NCBI RefSeq assembly: GCF_904846605.1
Contig: NZ_CAJHBI010000014.1
Coordinates: 1 to 64,000 of the forward strand
Reading direction: 5' to 3'
DNA: 64,000 nucleotides
From: Psychrobacter sp. 72-O-c
GTDB lineage: Bacteria > Pseudomonadota > Gammaproteobacteria > Pseudomonadales > Moraxellaceae
Of the stretch, positions 9,801-18,592 are shown piece after piece. The position numbers were made by a program, and so were the translations under genes. The first letter of the stretch is position 1, and each line of letters begins with the position of its first letter. The notes under the pieces are model-generated. The model was not told the DNA's origin. It searched no databases and worked only from the letters and a program-made list of their open reading frames with translations.

Positions 9801-12580
9801 TTGCAAGTCAGGGTGTTACTTTAGTATCAGGCGGCAGTAAAACGACTGACAACTCAGGTAAAGCAGTATTCACTATTGCGGTGCCTAACAACTTAACTGA
9901 GGATCAGAAAAAGGCAATTAAGGGGAAGACCAAGAGTTTTTCCATTGGATTATCAGCTGCTGATGCTAATGGCAATATTGTTACTCAATCCAGTTCAGTT
10001 AGTACCGTTACTCCAACGGGTACGACTGAAGCATTAACTATTGGCGCGAACAAAGTCGTTAATACTAAAGGCGATACCTTCAAAGTATTCGTTCGTTTAG
10101 AGAATAATGATGGTGGTATCGCCAATCGTGACGTTAGCTTAAATGTCGATGACCCTATAAAAACTGGCGTAACTGTTAGCAACAACACAGCTACGACTAA
10201 CGATGATGGCGTGGCTACTTTTAACCTGACGATTGAAGACGGTGCCAACGTCAATCAAGCTATATTAGAAGCTGGTATTCGACTAACAGCGACCACAACG
10301 ACTGCTGAAAACGTTAAGTTAGAACAAAACTACATCGTCGCAGTAGATGCCTCGACGATTGATAGTTATCAAATCTTAGTTTCTTCTGACAAATCCACAT
10401 TGAATACTGGTGGTGATCAAACCAATGCCACGTTCAGAGTTACTGATAGTAGTGGTGGCGTACTTACTGGTGTGCCAGTACAGTTAAGTATTGACAACCT
10501 AGAAGCCAGTGGTGCAGCATTAACAACGCCTAGCATGGTAACAACGGATGCCAATGGTCAGATTGATGTCGGTGTCATCTTAGCAGCCAACTCTGTCAAT
10601 TCGCGTCTAAATCATAGTGTTGTGATTAATGCCAAAATTGTCACACCGCAATATGATGAGAATGGTGATGTCAGTATGCAAGTGCGTGAGGAAAAATCTC
10701 TAAGCTTGTCAGCGGTAGGGACAGAGATTACGCTTGCAGCATCAGAGACCAACTTAGATGATGGCGAAATGACCACTATCACGACCACGCTGATAGATGG
10801 TGCAGGACGTGCTATCGCTAATGCTGGTATGGAATTAGTAGATGCAGATGGTGAACTCATTGCTATTGACGCCACCACTATTACGAACACTGATGGTGAA
10901 GCAAGTTTTGATATTGATGAAAGCGACTTGACATTTGACGGTAACGGTAATTTACGTATTTTTGCCAGAGCAGTGGGTGAGCGTGAGTTAGTGGCGCAGC
11001 GTAGTAAGAACAGTATCGATTTGATTAAAATTTCACAAGCTGGCATCAGCTTTATTGATCTTGTCGATGTTTATGACGTTAATACGCCACAGAATATTAA
11101 CATACAAATTCGTACTGACTCTCCAGCACAAGCTGCTGAACTCATTGGTAGGTTTGTAGAAGTACAAACCACTATAGGTACGTTCGCTAACAACAATGTG
11201 ATTACGACTGAAGAGATCACAGCAGGTAATATTCAAGGTAATATTATTACAGTACCTGTCGTACTAACGTCTACGCTTGCGGGTACTACCGTATTACAAG
11301 CCACCGTTCTTGGTGAGATGACTAATGGTACTCTCAGATATCAGACTACGGTTGATACTCGCTTTAGAGCCACCACTCCCGCGAAGATGCTGTTTCAAGC
11401 GATAAGATCCGTCATCACGCCAGGTAGCAGCACAGAGCTTGTTGCTACAGTCAAAGATGAAAACGATGTACCTGTAGAAGGGCAGACAGTAGTGTTTAGC
11501 CGTGCCGCAGACTCATCAGCAGGACGTTTATCGGCAGCAACAGCTATTACGGACAGGAGAGGTGAGGCGCGTGTAGTCTATCAAGCCAATGCCAGCTCAC
11601 CGATTGGCGGTGTCAGCATCAACGCGCGCTTATTGAATGACAATGCAGGGATTGGTACCCAAACCATCGATATTACGGTATCAGAAGAAGCCGTTTATAC
11701 GACCTTAGCATTTGGTAATAAAATAGCTTCTGATGATATCTATTATACAGTTCGCGGTTCGATATCTGTTATGGATGGTTCAGGACGTGCCGTCGCTAAC
11801 AAAGAGGTCTCAATTCAGTCCTATGCTATCCAATATGCACAAGGTAGAGTTTGTTTGCTTGATAGTACTGTGACTTATCAAGGAGCTGATACTACAGACA
11901 GCGATGGTAATGTAAGTACACCAGAGCCTAAGACTTTCTCTGAACAAGTTCCTGTTTCGCAAAAATCAGACTGGATCATTAGCGAAGATGATCCTGAATA
12001 TAACTATACTCTAGACAACGATGATGATGTGAATAATAACAATCGTCTTGATACTATTAACCCAGTAACTATCTTAGTCAATGGTCAGCTTGCAGATGAT
12101 GATTATACCCTTTTGACAGACTCGGAAGGTCGTGCAGACTTTGAGATTCGCTACCCAATTCGTTACTCAAACTGGGTGAAAGTACGCTTTGATACCTCTA
12201 CCTTCCTCAATGGTAGCGAGAATATTCAAAGTATCAATTATTCTCTACCATATTTGGCAGGAGATTTAAGAGTAGAGAACAAAGTCTTATTTAGCCCTTG
12301 GATCGGTAATTCTAGTCCATTCGGTACGGGTGGAGCGACATGTGTAGATAGTGTAAGCGTGAGTATCAATGATGAGAAAGATACAACAAAAGTAGCTCTG
12401 TCTCCTTATCAACAGAACCAAACAAACTACTCTGTGTCGATCAATGGAGAAGCTCCAGATAGAACATCACAAGGTTTTAATAGCTTTATTGTAGATTTTG
12501 ATCAAGCATTTGACTTAGGTTCTACGCTTGGTGTTAATACTAATGGCTCTGGTTTTTCTAGAATAATCAAAGTTGAGTAA
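6884..12580 (+). CDS. Giant lipoprotein of tandem Ig-like (Big-1/invasin-type) modules
   Basis: An 1898-residue protein. The N-terminus is a lipoprotein signal with lipobox LALAGC (Cys27), followed by a Gly/Asn-rich flexible linker to about residue 70. About 13 modules of 105-125 residues follow, each with the bacterial Ig-like pattern: an early GD/GG..L.V.AK strand, a mid V.L strand, then TD.NG.A.F near the end. The first nine also carry a short helical insertion after the TD.NG strand, such as LTDEQKEAL or LTEDQKKAI. The C-terminal ~220 residues differ, with two Cys and a DDDVNNNNR acidic loop. It is probably anchored in the outer membrane and surface-exposed, with an adhesive or structural role by analogy with Big-1 proteins; no beta-barrel was recognised. 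It is monocistronic, with its own terminator. Confidence 0.8.
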   Translation: MSYSSLPLTSKLFQLTSLTCALALAGCGGGEGDTVDSIAPEPDTGLNPGTGSGNGNNNGGGNNGGGEQTPDIEPDFFLQKLTPMPTIIELSNEPTTFNVTVKAAEVSSGGAMVGKAVTLKVVNSETNGITIEGQSTQTTDNDGNAVYTLKLNPQAVADKAALIDQGFTLIATAKKADGTAIAPQELKVSVFKEGNGSGEPIIESKLEIQPLLSTSSVSNNVLNPYGDSAQLNVTAKNSNGARAQNVKVGLGIANIKGISIIGGNSKVTDANGVATFDIKINENLSEVERNALLQGEGIAYAISIQEQDGATKQETGNLSIALPVSDYTLSRVNSLKPLSAYGDTQQLTIAAKPKNSSVSTNVEGAEVTIKLNDALEGVSLANNQLTLDSQGRATVALTIAPDLKDAARKALAKAGISYTVTLTEPNRSITPQTFTSLVEIPIAQNVVSFEGSDKKQISSSGGSAIISFRVNNKNGGAVANQLVSATLPTSLTSKGLLTIDGSAEQSTDERGVVSYTVRVPAGLNEVQKTEVEKANSFVVGVNVVEASGVSSNASSESIKIGSDIGQSDITLTAKSIPTTVNILEDQFKLQIAAKRKNGSAAAGRTVKLVINEGSSTGVTIRGNQQTTNDNGIAEFNIGISQSLTQIQRDQLIKFGISYTAILTDEDGTQSKITQKIKVEQPVTSIQFASIMTPTISELGGSGDIGITLTTKGSGAQPVKGQAVAIQLGKAALDYGVTVNAESVTTDFNGETAFTVSIPKGKTAAERAKFKATGINYQLSYVEKGITYSEIGKVNITTPEVDLSILNATNNIDNQAGYILNNVGSDATIQAQLNNQSSGEQIASQPVKLVFENKSLASLLTVNDQIGSSNITANTDANGLVSFKVVVPNNLTDEQKEALSKQVLTAKLTETLTGNEQLVNIKVQSMTAAISLLPQQSKDLNLNGGETQIEVIAKDKKGNIVTGQKVFLALPATIASQGVTLVSGGSKTTDNSGKAVFTIAVPNNLTEDQKKAIKGKTKSFSIGLSAADANGNIVTQSSSVSTVTPTGTTEALTIGANKVVNTKGDTFKVFVRLENNDGGIANRDVSLNVDDPIKTGVTVSNNTATTNDDGVATFNLTIEDGANVNQAILEAGIRLTATTTTAENVKLEQNYIVAVDASTIDSYQILVSSDKSTLNTGGDQTNATFRVTDSSGGVLTGVPVQLSIDNLEASGAALTTPSMVTTDANGQIDVGVILAANSVNSRLNHSVVINAKIVTPQYDENGDVSMQVREEKSLSLSAVGTEITLAASETNLDDGEMTTITTTLIDGAGRAIANAGMELVDADGELIAIDATTITNTDGEASFDIDESDLTFDGNGNLRIFARAVGERELVAQRSKNSIDLIKISQAGISFIDLVDVYDVNTPQNINIQIRTDSPAQAAELIGRFVEVQTTIGTFANNNVITTEEITAGNIQGNIITVPVVLTSTLAGTTVLQATVLGEMTNGTLRYQTTVDTRFRATTPAKMLFQAIRSVITPGSSTELVATVKDENDVPVEGQTVVFSRAADSSAGRLSAATAITDRRGEARVVYQANASSPIGGVSINARLLNDNAGIGTQTIDITVSEEAVYTTLAFGNKIASDDIYYTVRGSISVMDGSGRAVANKEVSIQSYAIQYAQGRVCLLDSTVTYQGADTTDSDGNVSTPEPKTFSEQVPVSQKSDWIISEDDPEYNYTLDNDDDVNNNNRLDTINPVTILVNGQLADDDYTLLTDSEGRADFEIRYPIRYSNWVKVRFDTSTFLNGSENIQSINYSLPYLAGDLRVENKVLFSPWIGNSSPFGTGGATCVDSVSVSINDEKDTTKVALSPYQQNQTNYSVSINGEAPDRTSQGFNSFIVDFDQAFDLGSTLGVNTNGSGFSRIIKVE

Positions 12581-12632
12581 GCTATACAATAATAGGTGAT
12601 TAGCTAAGTTTTTTATTCTGATCATAATGGAG

Positions 12633-12658
12633 CCCTCAACCCTACGTTGAGGGTTTTT
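12633..12658 (+). terminator. Intrinsic terminator after the giant lipoprotein gene
   Basis: Perfect eight-base stem (CCCTCAAC / GTTGAGGG, 12633-12640 and 12646-12653) with a five-base loop, followed by five T. It lies about 50 bases after the stop codon. Confidence 0.85.
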
Positions 12659-12801
12659 GCATTATTGCTCTAAATAACTAAAAACAACTAACCCAGCAAG
12701 CAAAATTATCCAAAAAAGATTAAAATAGCCGATTTACCATGCTACCGATAGAGTTCTAAGCACGGTAGATGGCTATCATTTTATTTTGAATTGGGCGCAC
12801 T

Positions 12802-13695
12802 ATGTCAGACACCGTAAATAATGCTTCAGTTAGCACCGCTACTATCGATACCGCCACACTACTGATTAAATGCAAAGACCAAGCGGGTATTGTCCAAGCG
12901 GTATCAGAGTTCATTCATCGCTATGGTGCTAATATTATCAGTTTGGATCAGTATTCGACCGCTCATGAAGGCGGGCAATACTTCATGCGTTTAGAATTTG
13001 TTTTAGAAGGTCTGAGCGAAATTATAGATAACTTTGAGGCCAGCTTTGCGCATACCGTTGCCAAACGTCATAACATGACTTGGCGTCTACATGACAATGG
13101 GATAAAGACCAAAGTTGGTATTTTGGTATCCAAGTTTGACCATGCGTTGTTGGATTTACTGTGGCGGCATCAACGCGGCTTACTTGACTGTCAAATTACC
13201 TCAGTCGTTAGCAATCATGAAGATTTGCGTCAAGCGGTCGAAAACTTTGGTATCCCTTTTCATCATATTCCTGTGACTAAGAACAATAAAGCAGACGCAG
13301 AAGCACAGATTCACGAGCTGATGGCAGGGAATGACTTACTAGTATTGGCGCGCTATATGCAAATATTGTCATCAGACTTTGTTAAGCGTTGGTCGATGCA
13401 AATTATCAATATTCATCATTCATTCTTGCCAGCATTTGTAGGAGCAGACCCTTATCGGCAAGCGTATGACAAAGGCGTGAAACTTATTGGCGCGACTGCT
13501 CATTATGTTACCGCTGAGCTGGATCAAGGACCTATCATCGAGCAAGATGTGCACCGCGTAACCCATCGGCAAGGCGTTGCTGAGTTGCGGGCGATTGGAC
13601 GTGATATAGAGCGCAATGTGCTGGCAAGGGCAGTCAATTGGCATGTGCAAAATCGGGTGATCGTGACAGGTAATAAGACTGTGGTATTTAATTAG
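12802..13695 (+). CDS. purU: Formyltetrahydrofolate deformylase
   Basis: A 297-residue enzyme that hydrolyses 10-formyl-THF to THF and formate, balancing the one-carbon pool and supplying formate for PurT. Residues ~18-95 form an ACT regulatory domain (LLIKCKDQAGIVQAVSEF). Residues ~105-285 form the formyltransferase-type catalytic domain, with NIHHSFLPAFVGADPY holding the catalytic Asn/His and an Asp in AELDQGPIIEQDV. The order of domains and the length (about 280-290 is usual) fit PurU rather than PurN. The N-terminal ~15 residues are a Thr/Ser-rich extension. It stands alone and converges with the next gene. Confidence 0.96.
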   Translation: MSDTVNNASVSTATIDTATLLIKCKDQAGIVQAVSEFIHRYGANIISLDQYSTAHEGGQYFMRLEFVLEGLSEIIDNFEASFAHTVAKRHNMTWRLHDNGIKTKVGILVSKFDHALLDLLWRHQRGLLDCQITSVVSNHEDLRQAVENFGIPFHHIPVTKNNKADAEAQIHELMAGNDLLVLARYMQILSSDFVKRWSMQIINIHHSFLPAFVGADPYRQAYDKGVKLIGATAHYVTAELDQGPIIEQDVHRVTHRQGVAELRAIGRDIERNVLARAVNWHVQNRVIVTGNKTVVFN

Positions 13696-13790
13696 AAGGA
13701 CAATTTCTTATTAAAATTATCTAAGCAAGTTCTAAGCACTAATTGTAAATAACGGCTTGTAAACAATAGGCCAATCCATATTACTTTATC

Positions 13791-14582
13791 TTATAGCACA
13801 AGCTCTAACACAAACTTACTGCCAACAAAGCCAAGTGCTAATAAGATAAAGGCATAGATGGTGATGTTGGCAGCAAGTTTGCCTCGCCAGCCAGCGCGCC
13901 AATTTCCCAGCAGTAGGCCTCCGAACAGTAACCATGATAAGACGCTAAACACTGTTTTATGAGCGATATGCTGCGCCATCAAATCTTGTACATAAACAAA
14001 CCCGAGTCCCAACGCAATGCTGAGCAGGACAAAGCCGACTAAGATCATATCGAACAGTAAGCCTTCCATAGTTTGTAGTGACGGTAGCTTATTGACCCAA
14101 AAGCGGTGAATGGTTTGATGCTTAAGCTCACGAATTTGTAGACGTAAAAATAGCGCTTGCACCGCTGCCATCAGCAGCACACAATAGGCGGCAAATGACA
14201 GTAAGATATGCGCTTCAAGACCCATACTGACATCGGTGAGCGGCTGATAAGGAGCGCGGCCAATATAGCCAATAGCCATACCAATTAGGGCCGTGGGGGC
14301 AGCCAAAATCCCTAGGCTTACAATTGGACGATATAGAGAAAATAGCACGTAGAAGAATAAGAAAAGTAAACTGGTCAGACTGAACACATTAAATAGATTA
14401 AAATTTAGCCCGTATAAAGTGACAATGTAGGGATATAACAGTGCTGCGTGCGCCAGCATACCCACCAGTAATAAGCCAAGACTGGCGCCTTTATTGATGG
14501 GCCTATCTGTCGTCAATGCCCAACCGATATGGATACTGACCACGATATAAGCCATACTGGCTATCACAAACGCAAGTAACAC
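13791..14582 (-). CDS. CcsA/HemX-like inner membrane protein (YpjD family)
   Basis: A 263-residue integral membrane protein with about eight hydrophobic segments and the cytochrome c assembly domain pattern: a conserved His in LEAHILLSFAAY and another in QHIAHKTVFSVLSW. These are the likely haem-ligand positions of CcsA-type proteins. In gammaproteobacteria this gene (ypjD/corE) commonly sits back to back with ffh, as here. The start at GTG 14582 is preferred because GAGG lies seven bases upstream; a TTG two codons earlier has no usable ribosome site. The exact function is uncertain: assembly of c-type cytochromes, or a magnesium/cobalt-related role reported for the enterobacterial homologue. 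Confidence 0.82.
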   Translation of the reverse strand: MLLAFVIASMAYIVVSIHIGWALTTDRPINKGASLGLLLVGMLAHAALLYPYIVTLYGLNFNLFNVFSLTSLLFLFFYVLFSLYRPIVSLGILAAPTALIGMAIGYIGRAPYQPLTDVSMGLEAHILLSFAAYCVLLMAAVQALFLRLQIRELKHQTIHRFWVNKLPSLQTMEGLLFDMILVGFVLLSIALGLGFVYVQDLMAQHIAHKTVFSVLSWLLFGGLLLGNWRAGWRGKLAANITIYAFILLALGFVGSKFVLELVL

Positions 14583-15020
14583 AGGCAAGCCTCATTGAAA
14601 ATCAGGAGCGCGCCATTGTCACTATTGTAACTTAGGGCCGCTCAAGTTAATGCTAAAATGGTATGATTAGAATAATCTTTCAATTTATCATAAAATAGAG
14701 GCCAATTGAGAATCGTCGCTATTATTATTTGACTAAGCCTGTATTAAAATCTATATCTACTCTTTTACTGAAGAAAAGTTATTGATTAAAAGCGTTAATT
14801 TCATAGCTTAGATAGAAGATTTGCGAATAGCACAAATGAATAGCTCAAATAAATAGAAAGCTAGTGAGTAAAAAGCCACTCTAACTGATCGCCATACTGA
14901 TTGTTGACTACAACATTACTGACCAGAAAATTATTGACCAGAAGGTTACTAGCCAAAGAACTACTGGTCAAAAAACCACTGACTGAAAATTACTAATTGA
15001 TTACTAAATGAGAGTTACTT
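14583..15020. other. Divergent spacer with short degenerate tandem repeats
   Basis: About 440 bases without a convincing gene. The part near 14895-14990 consists of imperfect ~15-base units of the type ATTACTGACCAGAAA repeated five or six times. Read in one frame it would give a repeating (V/I)-(T/I)-D-Q-K peptide with no ATG start, so it is probably not translated. The remainder is AT-rich and should contain the ffh promoter and the promoter of the minus-strand membrane protein gene. Confidence 0.5.
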
Positions 15021-16577
15021 ATGTTTGATACCTTAACCGAACGCCTATCGTCGAGTTTACGCAATGTTGTCGGTACTGGGCAGCTGACCGAAGACAATAT
15101 TAAAGATACCTTGCGTGAAGTGCGTATGGCATTGCTAGAGGCCGATGTCGCGCTACCTGTGACTCGCGATTTTGTCAAACGCGTTAAAGAGCAAGCGCTA
15201 GGCGAGGAAGTGCTTAAAGAGTTGGCCCCAGGTCAAGCTTTTGTAAAAATCGTCCATGATGAGCTGACCGAGATGATGGGCAGTGCCAATCAGCAGCTGG
15301 AAATGACTGGCAAGCCACCTATCATCTATTTATTAGCGGGCTTACAAGGTGCAGGTAAAACCACCACCGCTGGTAAATTGGCTAAATACTTACAAGAGCG
15401 CCATAAAAAGAAGGTCATGCTAGTCTCAGCTGACGTCTATCGTCCAGCAGCTATTCAACAGCTTGAACAAGTCGCCTCACAAGTTGATGCTAAGTTTGTT
15501 AATTCAAGCACTGATGAAAATCCGATTGATATTGCCTTACGTGCGATCGAAGAAGCAAAAATTCAATATCAAGATATCTTGATTATTGATACGGCTGGTC
15601 GTCTGGCTATTGACGAAACCATGATGGATGAGATCAAGGCGTTAACTGCAGCGGTTAATCCTTCTGAGACTTTGTTCGTCGTGGATGCGATGACCGGTCA
15701 AGATGCCGCCAATACTGCCAAAGCCTTTAACGATGCATTGCCATTGACGGGTGTTATCTTAACCAAGACCGACGGTGATGCTCGCGGCGGCGCAGCGTTA
15801 TCGGTACGTGCCATTACGGGCAAGCCGATTAAGTTCTTAGGTCGCGGCGAAAAATTAGACGCGTTAGAACTCTTCCATCCAGAACGTATCGCCCAGCGTA
15901 TCCTTGGTATGGGTGACGTACTGAGCTTAGTTGAAGAAGTCGAACAAAAGATTGACCGGGATAAAGCCGAAAAAATGGCGAAAAAGATGCAAAAGGGCGG
16001 CGCATTCGACCTTGAGGATCTACTGACTCAGTTTCAGCAAATGAAGAGTATGGGCGGTATGTCAGGCTTCCTTGATAAGATGCCAGGCATGGGCGGCTCC
16101 GATATGCAAAAGGCGGTTGAAGATGCCAAGCCAGAAGAAAAAGTTCGCGAGATGGAGTCACTGATTAATTCGATGACTCCCTTTGAGCGCCAAAATCCGG
16201 ATAAGATTAATCCGAGTCGTAAGCGCCGTATTGCTGCTGGTTCGGGTAAAGAAGTCCAAGATATTAATCGTTTGCTAAAGCAACACAAGCAAATGGCAAA
16301 AATGATGAAAATGATTTCTAAGCCTGAAGGTATGGGTAAAATGATGAAATCTATGCAAGGATTGATGGGCGGTGGCGGCGGCGGTGCCTCTGGTGGCGGT
16401 GGTCCCTTGTTTGGGGGCGGTGGTCAGTCAAAAGGTGGTATGAAAGATGTGAATCAAGCGCAAATGGCCAAGCAAATGGGACTTGATCCTAATAACATGC
16501 CGAGCACTGAAGAGATGCAAAAGCAGATGCAAGAAATGCAAAACGAACCCACTAAGGATTTTAAAAAACGCTTTTAA
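15021..16577 (+). CDS. ffh: Signal recognition particle protein Ffh
   Basis: A 518-residue GTPase that binds 4.5S RNA and signal sequences and delivers nascent inner-membrane proteins to FtsY. Domains: N domain (1-95), G domain with P-loop GLQGAGKTTTAGKLA starting at Gly107, DVYRPAAIQQL, DTAGR near residue 190 and TKTDGDARGGAALS, then the Met-rich M domain from about residue 325. The C-terminal ~80 residues contain a long glycine-rich tract (about residues 450-475) and a Met/Gln-rich tail, making the protein longer than the ~450 residues typical of the family. The glycine tract is a lineage-type extension rather than a break. It is followed by its own terminator. Confidence 0.97.
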   Translation: MFDTLTERLSSSLRNVVGTGQLTEDNIKDTLREVRMALLEADVALPVTRDFVKRVKEQALGEEVLKELAPGQAFVKIVHDELTEMMGSANQQLEMTGKPPIIYLLAGLQGAGKTTTAGKLAKYLQERHKKKVMLVSADVYRPAAIQQLEQVASQVDAKFVNSSTDENPIDIALRAIEEAKIQYQDILIIDTAGRLAIDETMMDEIKALTAAVNPSETLFVVDAMTGQDAANTAKAFNDALPLTGVILTKTDGDARGGAALSVRAITGKPIKFLGRGEKLDALELFHPERIAQRILGMGDVLSLVEEVEQKIDRDKAEKMAKKMQKGGAFDLEDLLTQFQQMKSMGGMSGFLDKMPGMGGSDMQKAVEDAKPEEKVREMESLINSMTPFERQNPDKINPSRKRRIAAGSGKEVQDINRLLKQHKQMAKMMKMISKPEGMGKMMKSMQGLMGGGGGGASGGGGPLFGGGGQSKGGMKDVNQAQMAKQMGLDPNNMPSTEEMQKQMQEMQNEPTKDFKKRF

Positions 16578-16621
16578 GTCATTCATGGTTTTTTAATATT
16601 TTTTAACAGTGGTTGCTAGAC

Positions 16622-16657
16622 AAAAATCCCAAAGCTAATGGTAGTTTTGGGATTTTT
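16622..16657 (+). terminator. Intrinsic terminator after ffh
   Basis: Inverted repeat AAAATCCCAAA / TTTGGGATTTT around a 12-base loop, ending in a run of six T. It lies about 45 bases after the ffh stop. Confidence 0.85.
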
Positions 16658-16696
16658 TATGGATATAAGGTTTAGTCAGTCTAGAATGTCCAACAA

Positions 16697-16724
16697 TTGA
16701 CAAAATAATTTCAAATGCTAAAAA
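16697..16724 (+). promoter_or_regulatory. Candidate sigma70-type promoter for tsaB
   Basis: A perfect TTGACA (16697-16702) is followed 16 bases later by TAAAAA (16719-16724), which matches four of six positions of the -10 consensus. It lies between the ffh terminator and tsaB. The -10 is weak, so this is only a candidate. Confidence 0.35.
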
Positions 16725-16831
16725 ATGACTCAATGAATAAAGTATGAATAACGTAGAAAGTGATAAAACTTGCTGACCCTAAATGCTATGATAGGCGCTA
16801 TTTGATAACACCAGTAGCTTAAGCCGAGGTC

Positions 16832-17557
16832 ATGATGTTTTTAGCAATGGATACCGTGTTCGATCAGTGTTCGATCGCGATACTTGATGGCAGCGGTAAG
16901 GTCATATCAAGCCAAACTGAAACCGGTAAACGCATGCAGACGCAGCAAATATTGCCGATGATTGATGCTGCCTTAACCAAAAGTCAGTTGAGCCTCTCTG
17001 ATATACAAGCATTAATATTTAATCGCGGTCCGGGTGCGTTTAGCGGTATCCGTATTAATACGGCAGTGGTGCAAGCATTATCGGTGGCGCATGACCTACC
17101 TTGTGTCGGTATCTCAAGCCTGCAAGCAATTGCGCAGTGTGCTTATCAGCAATATGGGTTAACAGAGGTTTATAGTGCCCTTGATGCCCGCATGCAGCAA
17201 GTGTATTTTGGGCATTATCTGTTACAAGAGCAGCGATTGGATAACCAGTCAGATAACCCATCAAAAACTGCCATCATGCAGCCAGTGAGTATAGAAGAGA
17301 GCGATAGTACAGAGCAGCTGTTAGATTATGAGCGCCAAACGCTGCTTAATATTCCTATCGTTGGTAACGGCGCTGGCCTATTAAGCCACCATAATGAGCA
17401 GATATCCCATGAGGATGTCTGTCCTGATGCGGTGATCATAGGACAATTGGGTATTGCGCAATTTATGACTTTGGGTGGTACCGATGCCGCGCTTGCACTG
17501 CCAAAATACTTACGCAACCAAGCCTGGAAAACCTTAAAAGAACAAGGCAAAGCGTAG
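16832..17557 (+). CDS. tsaB: tRNA threonylcarbamoyladenosine biosynthesis protein TsaB
   Basis: A 241-residue ASKHA-fold protein, the scaffold partner of TsaD in making the universal t6A37 modification of ANN-decoding tRNAs. The N-terminus has LAMDTVFDQCSIAILD, followed by the family hallmark FNRGPGAFSGIRINTAVVQ at about residues 63-81, ISSLQAIAQ, and SALDARMQQVYFG. It lacks the metal-binding His pair of the catalytic paralogue TsaD, as expected for TsaB. Two ATG codons are in tandem at 16832 and 16835, and either could be used. A polar insertion around residues 130-165 accounts for the slightly large size. Confidence 0.93.
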   Translation: MMFLAMDTVFDQCSIAILDGSGKVISSQTETGKRMQTQQILPMIDAALTKSQLSLSDIQALIFNRGPGAFSGIRINTAVVQALSVAHDLPCVGISSLQAIAQCAYQQYGLTEVYSALDARMQQVYFGHYLLQEQRLDNQSDNPSKTAIMQPVSIEESDSTEQLLDYERQTLLNIPIVGNGAGLLSHHNEQISHEDVCPDAVIIGQLGIAQFMTLGGTDAALALPKYLRNQAWKTLKEQGKA

Positions 17558-17678
17558 TTTTATTATATCGCATTAGGCACTATTCATAACGGCTAGAGAC
17601 CTCATCGTTGAATGTCTAATATCAACCGTATCACGACAATATAAAACAACCAGCAAGTCTGTTTTTGGGAAAGCGATT

Positions 17679-18521
17679 GTGGATATACTTTTATTAATTC
17701 AAGCCGTCATCATGGGTATCGTTGAGGGTATTACTGAGTTTTTACCCATCTCTAGTACCGGTTATCTCATCTTGTCAGCAGACTTGATGGGTTTTTGGAC
17801 TAAAGACAAGGTCGATTTGTTCATAGTAGTGGTTCAACTGGGAGCTATTTTGGCAGTCATTTATGACTATTGGGGACGATTGTGGCAGGCGCTCATGGGG
17901 CTAGTCACCGGAAAGTCAGATGTTCTGAGTAACCCGAGACAGCTGGGGCTGAGTTTGATTGTTGCCACCATTCCAGTGATGATTATCGGTTTTACCTTTG
18001 CGGATGAAATAAAAACTTATTTATTTAATCCGATTACTGTAGCGATTATGCTGATTATCGGCGGTCTGCTGATATTTTATGTAGAAAATCGTCCGAAGAC
18101 CATAATCGCTAACGAAGCAGAAGATGTTAGCTTCAAGACCGCGTTGATGATTGGTCTGTTTCAGTGTTTGGCGTTAATACCCGGCACGTCACGCTCTGGT
18201 GCTACCATTATCGGTGCGCTGTGGCTTGGGGTTTCACGCAAGGCATCGGCAGAGTTTTCTTTCTTCTTGGGCATTCCGGTCATTATTGGTGCCGGGTTAT
18301 TAGATTTGCTCAAGCATCATGAGGTGTTGACAAGTAGCGAAGATTGGTTGGTACTAGGTGTGGGTACAGTAGTGTCCTTTATCGTGGCGCTACTGTCTAT
18401 TCGCTGGCTGGTCGCGTGGGTCAGTCGCCGCGACTTTAAGATTTTTGCATGGTTGCGTATTATTACTGGTATCGTAGTATTAGTAGCAGCTTGGGGCTTT
18501 GGCTATCAGTTTGCCGGCTAG
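17679..18521 (+). CDS. uppP: Undecaprenyl-diphosphatase (BacA type)
   Basis: A 280-residue integral membrane phosphatase that converts undecaprenyl diphosphate to the monophosphate, recycling the lipid carrier for peptidoglycan and other envelope polymers. Loss or gain of this activity alters bacitracin sensitivity. Both catalytic motifs are present: EGITEFLPISSTGYLI at about residues 17-32 and LIPGTSRSGATI at about residues 166-177. About eight membrane segments are visible. The start is GTG at 17679 with GGGAAAG upstream. Length matches the family (about 270). Confidence 0.96.
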   Translation: MDILLLIQAVIMGIVEGITEFLPISSTGYLILSADLMGFWTKDKVDLFIVVVQLGAILAVIYDYWGRLWQALMGLVTGKSDVLSNPRQLGLSLIVATIPVMIIGFTFADEIKTYLFNPITVAIMLIIGGLLIFYVENRPKTIIANEAEDVSFKTALMIGLFQCLALIPGTSRSGATIIGALWLGVSRKASAEFSFFLGIPVIIGAGLLDLLKHHEVLTSSEDWLVLGVGTVVSFIVALLSIRWLVAWVSRRDFKIFAWLRIITGIVVLVAAWGFGYQFAG

Positions 18522-18592
18522 TTGCTGCTTTTTATAAGAGTAGACTTGCTAGATTTTCAGGTTTTTGGCTTGGTATTTGAGGAATAACATTC

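Noticed and set aside
10612..11046. Open minus-strand frame of 144 codons inside the giant lipoprotein gene.
   Set aside because: It lies opposite a strongly supported coding frame, is Ser/Val/Ile-rich as expected for the complement of a repeat-rich Thr/Asp gene, and has no ribosome site.
14895..14990. Translated repeat peptide upstream of ffh.
   Set aside because: The frame has no ATG, GTG or TTG start and no ribosome site, so the periodic reading is a consequence of the repeat unit being about 15 bases.
15829..16161. Open minus-strand frame of 110 codons inside ffh.
   Set aside because: It is the antisense shadow of the conserved G and M domains of Ffh and has no recognisable family.
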